Below are positions 59,726-64,000 of a DNA stretch of 64,000 bases, in pieces; within the stretch, counting starts at the first letter, position 1, and every line of letters starts with the position of its first letter. The position numbers and the translations under genes are program-made. The DNA comes from Liopterus haemorrhoidalis (taxonomy: Eukaryota; Arthropoda; Insecta; Coleoptera; Dytiscidae). The stretch covers positions 56,205,381-56,269,380 of the forward strand of contig OZ020611.1 of the NCBI GenBank assembly GCA_963971575.1, read 5' to 3'. The notes beneath the pieces were generated by a model. The model saw only the letters and a list, made by a program, of their open reading frames with translations. It ran no database searches and was not told where the DNA came from.

Positions 59726-60184
59726 GAAATGTATTGAGTCTGATGCATTTGTTAATGAGGTTGGGAGGGTAGTTATTATTAATAAATTCTATTTTTACTT
59801 TTTGGAGGTTTTTAGTTCTGTAATTAGGATGTGCTAACTTTATGGCATAGTCCAGCACATTGTTGAGGGAGTTGACCTTAAAAGTATCAGCCACTGTGAG
59901 TATTTTTACAGTACCAATCCGTAAATATCTGGCTTTCCTCAGACCTTATCATTAAAACATCCATAATACCGATTTTATCGTTTTCTTCTACTTCATATGT
60001 AAAGTTTAATCGCGGGTGAAAAGAATTAAAGCACTCAACTAGGGTATTTGTTGAGTTTTTAGGATATATTAGAATGATATCATCTACGTATCTATAATAA
60101 AGACCGAGGGTTTCTGGTAATCTACATAAACAATTTGTTTCAACTTCTTCCATGACTAAGTTGGCTACTACACTCGATACCGGG
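59726..60184 (-). pseudogene. Old PLE RT palm fragment (unit C)
   Basis: Equivalent of 30668-31155 but with 29 bases deleted at about 59881. The YVDD frame is 59887-60153. The (TA)n tract begins at 60185. Confidence 0.82.
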
Positions 60185-60212
60185 ATATATATATATATAT
60201 ATATATATAATC

Positions 60213-60280
<68 letters not shown>
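60185..60280. repeat. (TA)n tract expanded at the PLE insertion (unit C)
   Basis: About 95 bases of TA with one interruption (aatcgta near 60209), joining directly to the PLE 3' repeat. The 72-codon frame of alternating Ile and Tyr over it is only the translation of TA. Confidence 0.95.
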
Positions 60281-60288
<8 letters not shown>

Positions 60289-60908
60289 CGTTATTCCGTG
60301 TCTGTATTATATTTGGTAAAGTTATTGGGAATAGCGGTGGAGGAAAAAGTAAACTCAATATTTACATGTACCCGATATTTCGACTTGACTTTTCAAGTCT
60401 TTTTCAAGGGCTGAAAATAGTATAATTGAAATTATAAATATAAAACATAATTTTAAGTGCAGACTTACAAGTAAAATTTAAGAGTTGCCTCTGTTGTAAC
60501 ATATTAAAAGAATAAATAAATTAGAGTTAAAATAGAACATTACAATTAATATCACATTGAAAAATTACACTTTAAAATTGTTATCACAGATCTGTATATT
60601 GATTAAAATATTGATTAAAATAGTATTAAATAAATAAATCTACTTGTATTAAAATAAGAAAGTTCTTCTTATTATCACCTAGAATATAGCGGGAAAGATC
60701 CAACGGTTTTTTTCCCCCCTACTCATAGATGAAGTCGGTAATGTAGGAAGTGTAGCGTGTCTTTATCTTCTTTTATTTTAAGAGATTGTTGTTAAACAAG
60801 GATTAACCTAGTTTTTGGTTCTTGGAAATGTGTAGTAGATTTTTGTAAATAGTGTTTAAACCCTGTATGTCCGTTTTTTCATTTAAGTTTTCCACGTTTT
60901 CGTTTATA
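60277..60908 (-). repeat. PLE 3' direct repeat (pseudo-LTR)
   Basis: 632 bases. Contains the end of the protein frame, the stop, the 3' UTR and a degenerate hammerhead-like motif at 60370-60415. Confidence 0.93.
60370..60415 (-). ncRNA. Degenerate hammerhead-like motif in PLE 3' repeat
   Basis: Minus strand: CTTGAAAAA, stem GACTTG / CAAGTC with loop AAAAGT, then GAAAT. The UGA and GAAA parts and a perfect stem are kept, but the core departs from CUGANGA. Confidence 0.33.
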
Positions 60909-63340
60909 TAACACATTTCAATGAATGTGCGTTTGTACGTGTTGTGATGGTAGGCCAAAATCGATGCATCTTCGAACTTAGGCACGTGTTTCGTGGATTT
61001 CAAATGTTTGGACAGAGCGCAGCATTGCGGTTTACATTTTACATCGGATCTGTGCTGTGAAATGCGATGACCTAAGCATTGGGATGTCTGTCCAACGTAC
61101 GGTAAGCCGCATTCACACTCGATCTTATAAACTACATCACGTCTGTTTTTTGGTTTTTGTTGGTCTTTTAGAGGCGTGAACAGTTGTCTGACGGTCAGTG
61201 ATGATTTTTCCGCCAAGGTGATGTCTTCATCCCGGAATAAAGATTTTAAGAATGGTGTTACTTCTTTGATAAATTGTACCGAGAAGTACTTTTTTTGGCT
61301 GGGTTGGACCTCATCTCTGGCTTCTCTCTCAGTTAACGGTGAGTGACTATTATATATTGTTCTATGAACCATGTTTTTAGGGTATGAAAGGTTTATGAAT
61401 TTGTCTGCTAACGTTTTTAGGTTTTTTTGTAGGAATGTCGGGTGAGAAATTTTCCGTACTCTGTGGGCCATGGTTTTTGTTAAAGCCACCTTATATTTTA
61501 TCGGATGGTAACTCTTATAGTGTAAGTACCTGCCTGTGTTAGTAGGTTTTTCATAATAATCAAATCTGATTTTATTTTCAGGTCCTCGAATGACTAAAGT
61601 GTCCAGGAACGGGACTGCTCGCCTTTCGTTTTCCGTTTCAACAGTGAACTGTATGGCTGAGTCATAGTTGTTAAACAAGTGTAGAACTTCCTGTGTTTTG
61701 TCTTTCGGTACTGCTAGCAAGGTGTCATCTACGTATATTTTTAAGATTGGAATGTCAAACTTACATGTGATAGCGACATCTCTTAATAAGTCTTTCATAA
61801 CTCCTTTTGCTATGATGGGTGAGCTGTCCGCTCCTTGAGCTAGCCCTTTTAGTTGCAAAAAGTATTTGTTGTCAAAGCTGCAATATGACGACTTATTGAT
61901 GAATTCCACTACCTCGATAAAGTGCTCCATATTGATGTTAGTGTGCGCGCTGATCTCAATCCAATGATCCCTGATGTATTTTTTAGTGAGTTCTAAAGTA
62001 ACACTAGGAAATAGTGAAATGACATCTAAGCTTAGAAGAACGTAATCTTCTGGAAGTTGAAAATCCTTGAGTTCTTCTACCATATCCAATGAGCTATCGA
62101 TATCATATGAGCAGGGTTTATAAGCCGCGGTTAGAATTTGTGTGACTAACTTAGACCAGGAAGAGAGCGGTGAGTTATTGGTGTCAACGATGTGTCTCAC
62201 CGGAAGATCCTGTTTGTGTAATTTAACGTGTGCAAACAATCTGGGGCAAACCGCGTTGTGATTTCTCAGTGTTTTTGCTTGTTGTTTGTCAATGCTACCG
62301 TTTATCAGCAGTTGTGAGACCAACTTGTTGGATTTGTTCTGAAACGATGTTGTAGGGTCCCTCGGAAGTAGTTTGTACGTTAAATTATCATTTAATATAA
62401 GCATGACCTTGTTGACATAATCTTCTTTTTTTATAAATATACTCACACTCCCTTTATCAGCTGGTACTACTAAAATTTCAGGGTGCTGTTTTAAAAAACT
62501 TTTCGTTTTTAGGAAATTGTTGTACATCAGGTTTCTTGATGGGCTCCTTTGAACATAGTTTGTTAGAACATTAGTGAATTGTCCTCTGATGATGTCGTTA
62601 TTTTTGTTGTTAGTGGCGTGAAGAATGTATTCCATGTCCGCTAGTATGTTATAAATCGGAAGTTTCTGGTTGTTAGGTTGGATCGCAAAATTTGGTCCTA
62701 TTCCGATGGTTTGAGTGACATATTTAGGAATAACTGTATCTGTTAGGTTTTTTGTCCAATTTTCCTGTGTTGTTATTTCCGTGTTGTTATTATAACATGT
62801 GGCCGATAGTCTTTTAAATTTCTCCATATGTTTGTTTTTAATTTTATTGAAATATTTGTTAGCGGATAGTTTTTGTTTTTTAAAAAATGTTGTGTGTGTT
62901 TCGTGCGTTACTTTGTTCATAATTATACCTTTTATTTGTTCTAAAGTTTTATCTGAAGATCTTAGTTGCTGTTCCGTAATCTCTTGTTCTAATTTTAATA
63001 TTTGTGATTTTATTTTAGTATTTAAGTTGTCTATTCTGTAAGAAGTTCTGCCTTGAGCCTCGCTAAGTAGATTGGTCAAGTTTTTTATGTTTTGTGTGAT
63101 ATGTCTAGGTGTTATTTGTTGGTGTTTGCATAGAATCAGAAAGTTTCGTCTGTTTCTGATTCCTATATTTCTCCTTTGTTCTCTAATCCATTTCTTCATC
63201 CAAAGAACTACTTGTCTGTCGTAATTCTGTTCTATATCTTTGAAGAATCCCATCATAAATATGTATATATCGTTATTCCGTGTCTGTATTATATTTGGTA
63301 AAGTTATTGGGAATAGCGGTGGAGGAAAAAGTAAACTCAA
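60803..63340 (-). CDS. PLE protein: reverse transcriptase + GIY-YIG endonuclease, intact
   Basis: An 845-codon frame. The N-terminal 230 residues are Lys/Asn-rich with helical, possibly coiled-coil stretches. The RT spans about residues 280-620: VPADKGSVSIFIKKEDY, PRLFAHVKLHKQDLPVRHIV, LSLDVISLFPSVT (motif A), GLAQGADSSPIIAKG (motif B), KIYVDDTLLAVP with YVDD at 536-539 (motif C), VPFLDTLVIR. The GIY-YIG nuclease lies at about 733-825: VVYKIECECGLPYVGQTSQC, RISQHRSDV, and FIEMCYINENVENLNEK with the Glu. All expected catalytic residues are visible. The reported start lies in the terminal repeat; MMGFFKDIEQN, 28 codons in, is an equally good start. The enzyme copies its RNA using a nick made by the GIY-YIG domain. 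Confidence 0.94.
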   Translation of the reverse strand: MSLLFPPPLFPITLPNIIQTRNNDIYIFMMGFFKDIEQNYDRQVVLWMKKWIREQRRNIGIRNRRNFLILCKHQQITPRHITQNIKNLTNLLSEAQGRTSYRIDNLNTKIKSQILKLEQEITEQQLRSSDKTLEQIKGIIMNKVTHETHTTFFKKQKLSANKYFNKIKNKHMEKFKRLSATCYNNNTEITTQENWTKNLTDTVIPKYVTQTIGIGPNFAIQPNNQKLPIYNILADMEYILHATNNKNNDIIRGQFTNVLTNYVQRSPSRNLMYNNFLKTKSFLKQHPEILVVPADKGSVSIFIKKEDYVNKVMLILNDNLTYKLLPRDPTTSFQNKSNKLVSQLLINGSIDKQQAKTLRNHNAVCPRLFAHVKLHKQDLPVRHIVDTNNSPLSSWSKLVTQILTAAYKPCSYDIDSSLDMVEELKDFQLPEDYVLLSLDVISLFPSVTLELTKKYIRDHWIEISAHTNINMEHFIEVVEFINKSSYCSFDNKYFLQLKGLAQGADSSPIIAKGVMKDLLRDVAITCKFDIPILKIYVDDTLLAVPKDKTQEVLHLFNNYDSAIQFTVETENERRAVPFLDTLVIRGPENKIRFDYYEKPTNTGRYLHYKSYHPIKYKVALTKTMAHRVRKISHPTFLQKNLKTLADKFINLSYPKNMVHRTIYNSHSPLTEREARDEVQPSQKKYFSVQFIKEVTPFLKSLFRDEDITLAEKSSLTVRQLFTPLKDQQKPKNRRDVVYKIECECGLPYVGQTSQCLGHRISQHRSDVKCKPQCCALSKHLKSTKHVPKFEDASILAYHHNTYKRTFIEMCYINENVENLNEKTDIQGLNTIYKNLLHISKNQKLG

Positions 63341-63878
63341 TATTTACATGTACCCGATATTTCGACTTGACTTTTCAAGTCTTTTTCAAGGGCTGAAAAT
63401 AGTATAATTGAAATTATAAATATAAAACATAATTTTAAGTGCAGACTTACAAGTAAAATTTAAGAGTTGCCTCTGTTGTAACATATTAAAAGAATAAATA
63501 AATTAGAGTTAAAATAGAACATTACAATTAATATCACATTGAAAAATTACACTTTAAAATTGTTATCACAGATCTGTATATTGATTAAAATAGTATTAAA
63601 TAAATAAATCTACTTGTATTAAAATAAGAAAGTTCTTCTTATTATCACCTAGAATATAGCGGGAAAGATCCAACGGTTTTTTTCCCCCCTACTCATAGAT
63701 GAAGTCGGTAATGTAGGAAGTGTAGCGTGTCTTTATCTTCTTTTATTTTAAGAGATTGTTGTTAAACAAGGATTAACCTAGTTTTTGGTTCTTGGAAATG
63801 TGTAGTAGATTTTTGTAAATAGTGTTTAAACCCTGTATGTCCGTTTTTTCATTTAAGTTTTCCACGTTTTCGTTTATA
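63259..63878 (-). repeat. PLE 5' direct repeat (pseudo-LTR), truncated
   Basis: 620 bases. Contains the translation start region and a hammerhead-like motif at 63352-63397. It ends at 63878 within the part that encodes the C-terminus in the other copy. Confidence 0.93.
63352..63397 (-). ncRNA. Degenerate hammerhead-like motif in PLE 5' repeat
   Basis: Identical to the motif at 60370-60415. Confidence 0.33.
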
Positions 63879-64000
63879 GGGAAAAATGTAGAACAGTCTC
63901 CTTCTGCGATGTGGTGGGGATATTTGAGAAATAATGGGCGTGGCCATAGAAAAACCAGTGCTTCTCAAACAATCACTTCTCATTTACGTTACAACAAAAT
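63879..64000. other. Sequence unique in the window, right of the PLE
   Basis: 122 bases (gggaaaaatgtagaacag onward) that do not match the expected continuation of the 29-kb unit. Either a further insertion or DNA outside the array. No frame or repeat seen. Confidence 0.7.

Larger units (their letters stand above)
55697..60184. repeat. Unit C (partial) of the ~29-kb repeat
   Basis: C follows B at a constant offset of 29058 up to the 29-base deletion at about 59881, then 29029 up to the (TA)n tract at 60185. Beyond the tract comes a full-length PLE and then sequence that does not match the continuation of A or B (which would begin atgctgctttgcg). Confidence 0.9.
60277..63878 (-). mobile_element. 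Full-length Penelope-like element with direct terminal repeats (unit C only)
   Basis: Direct repeats at 60277-60908 and 63259-63878 (the PLE pseudo-LTRs) flank the coding region. They differ by a 12-base duplication of attgattaaaat near 60604 and are otherwise nearly identical. The left repeat encodes the last 35 residues of the protein, the right repeat the first 27 or so. This partial-tandem layout is typical of PLEs. The left side abuts (TA)n; the right end stops inside the repeat at 63878. Confidence 0.93.

Noticed and set aside
60140..60358. 72-codon frame with long Ile-Tyr repeats (similar ones near 5250 and 34300)
   Set aside because: Translation of (TA)n microsatellite joined to the start of the PLE frame in the left terminal repeat.
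1..64000. Telomeric repeats, rRNA or tRNA genes
   Set aside because: No TTAGG-type array, rRNA block or complete tRNA cloverleaf was seen. tRNA-like matches are only LTR primer-binding sites.
1..64000. Bacterial or phage system (operons, defence genes)
   Set aside because: Composition, non-LTR, PLE and gypsy elements, microsatellites and an intron all show a eukaryotic genome.

Overview
The window is eukaryotic, AT-rich intergenic DNA, almost certainly from an arthropod and most likely an insect. It holds no recognisable host gene. What it holds is a deep nest of transposable elements: Penelope-like elements (PLEs), CR1-group and I/R1-like non-LTR retrotransposons, Ty3/gypsy elements, hAT, Tc1, mariner and PIF/Harbinger-like DNA transposons, and several palindromic elements. 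The insect assignment is an inference from the element families and base composition; I cannot name a species.

The largest structure is a head-to-tail repeat of about 29 kb. Bases 1-26638 (unit A), 26639-55696 (unit B) and 55697-60184 (start of unit C) are near-identical. B and C are offset by 29058 bases. A is 2420 bases shorter than B because it has a 379-base deletion near 3028 and lacks a 2041-base insertion at its (TA)n site near 4140. Scattered substitutions tell the units apart, some of them coding (premature stops only in A near 411 and 18161).

Each unit, in B coordinates, reads: a CR1-group element whose ORF1 carries SAP and SGNH-esterase domains (26085-30667, minus), sitting inside an old PLE (GIY-YIG part at 54858-55142 or its A equivalent, RT part at 30668-31155); a (TA)n site; an RLE-type non-LTR fragment (plus) split by a Harbinger-like MITE; a second (TA)n and a PLE 3' end; a hAT element (34674-36776) holding a 5'-truncated RNase H non-LTR copy; an old gypsy remnant (about 36785-39750) holding two more MITEs; a large I/R1-like element (40050-50648) with an 18-base target duplication. 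The last holds a 3.6-kb gypsy that lacks gag (40921-44506) and a Tc1 copy that itself contains a mariner. After it come about 1.2 kb of unrecognised sequence, a 2.5-kb foldback element and a 138-base coding-like tandem repeat.

The same (TA)n site differs in the three units: empty in A, a 2-kb head-to-head PLE palindrome in B, and a full-length PLE with an intact 845-codon RT/GIY-YIG frame and 620-632-base direct repeats in C (60277-63878). Sequence beyond 63878 is not found elsewhere in the window, so the array may end there.

Three open frames look intact: the gag-less gypsy pol in A and in B (1020 codons each) and the PLE protein in C (845 codons). Everything else is truncated, frameshifted or interrupted. 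Eight of nine retroelement copies that can be oriented lie on the minus strand, an arrangement like that of a one-strand piRNA cluster; this is a hypothesis that needs small-RNA data.
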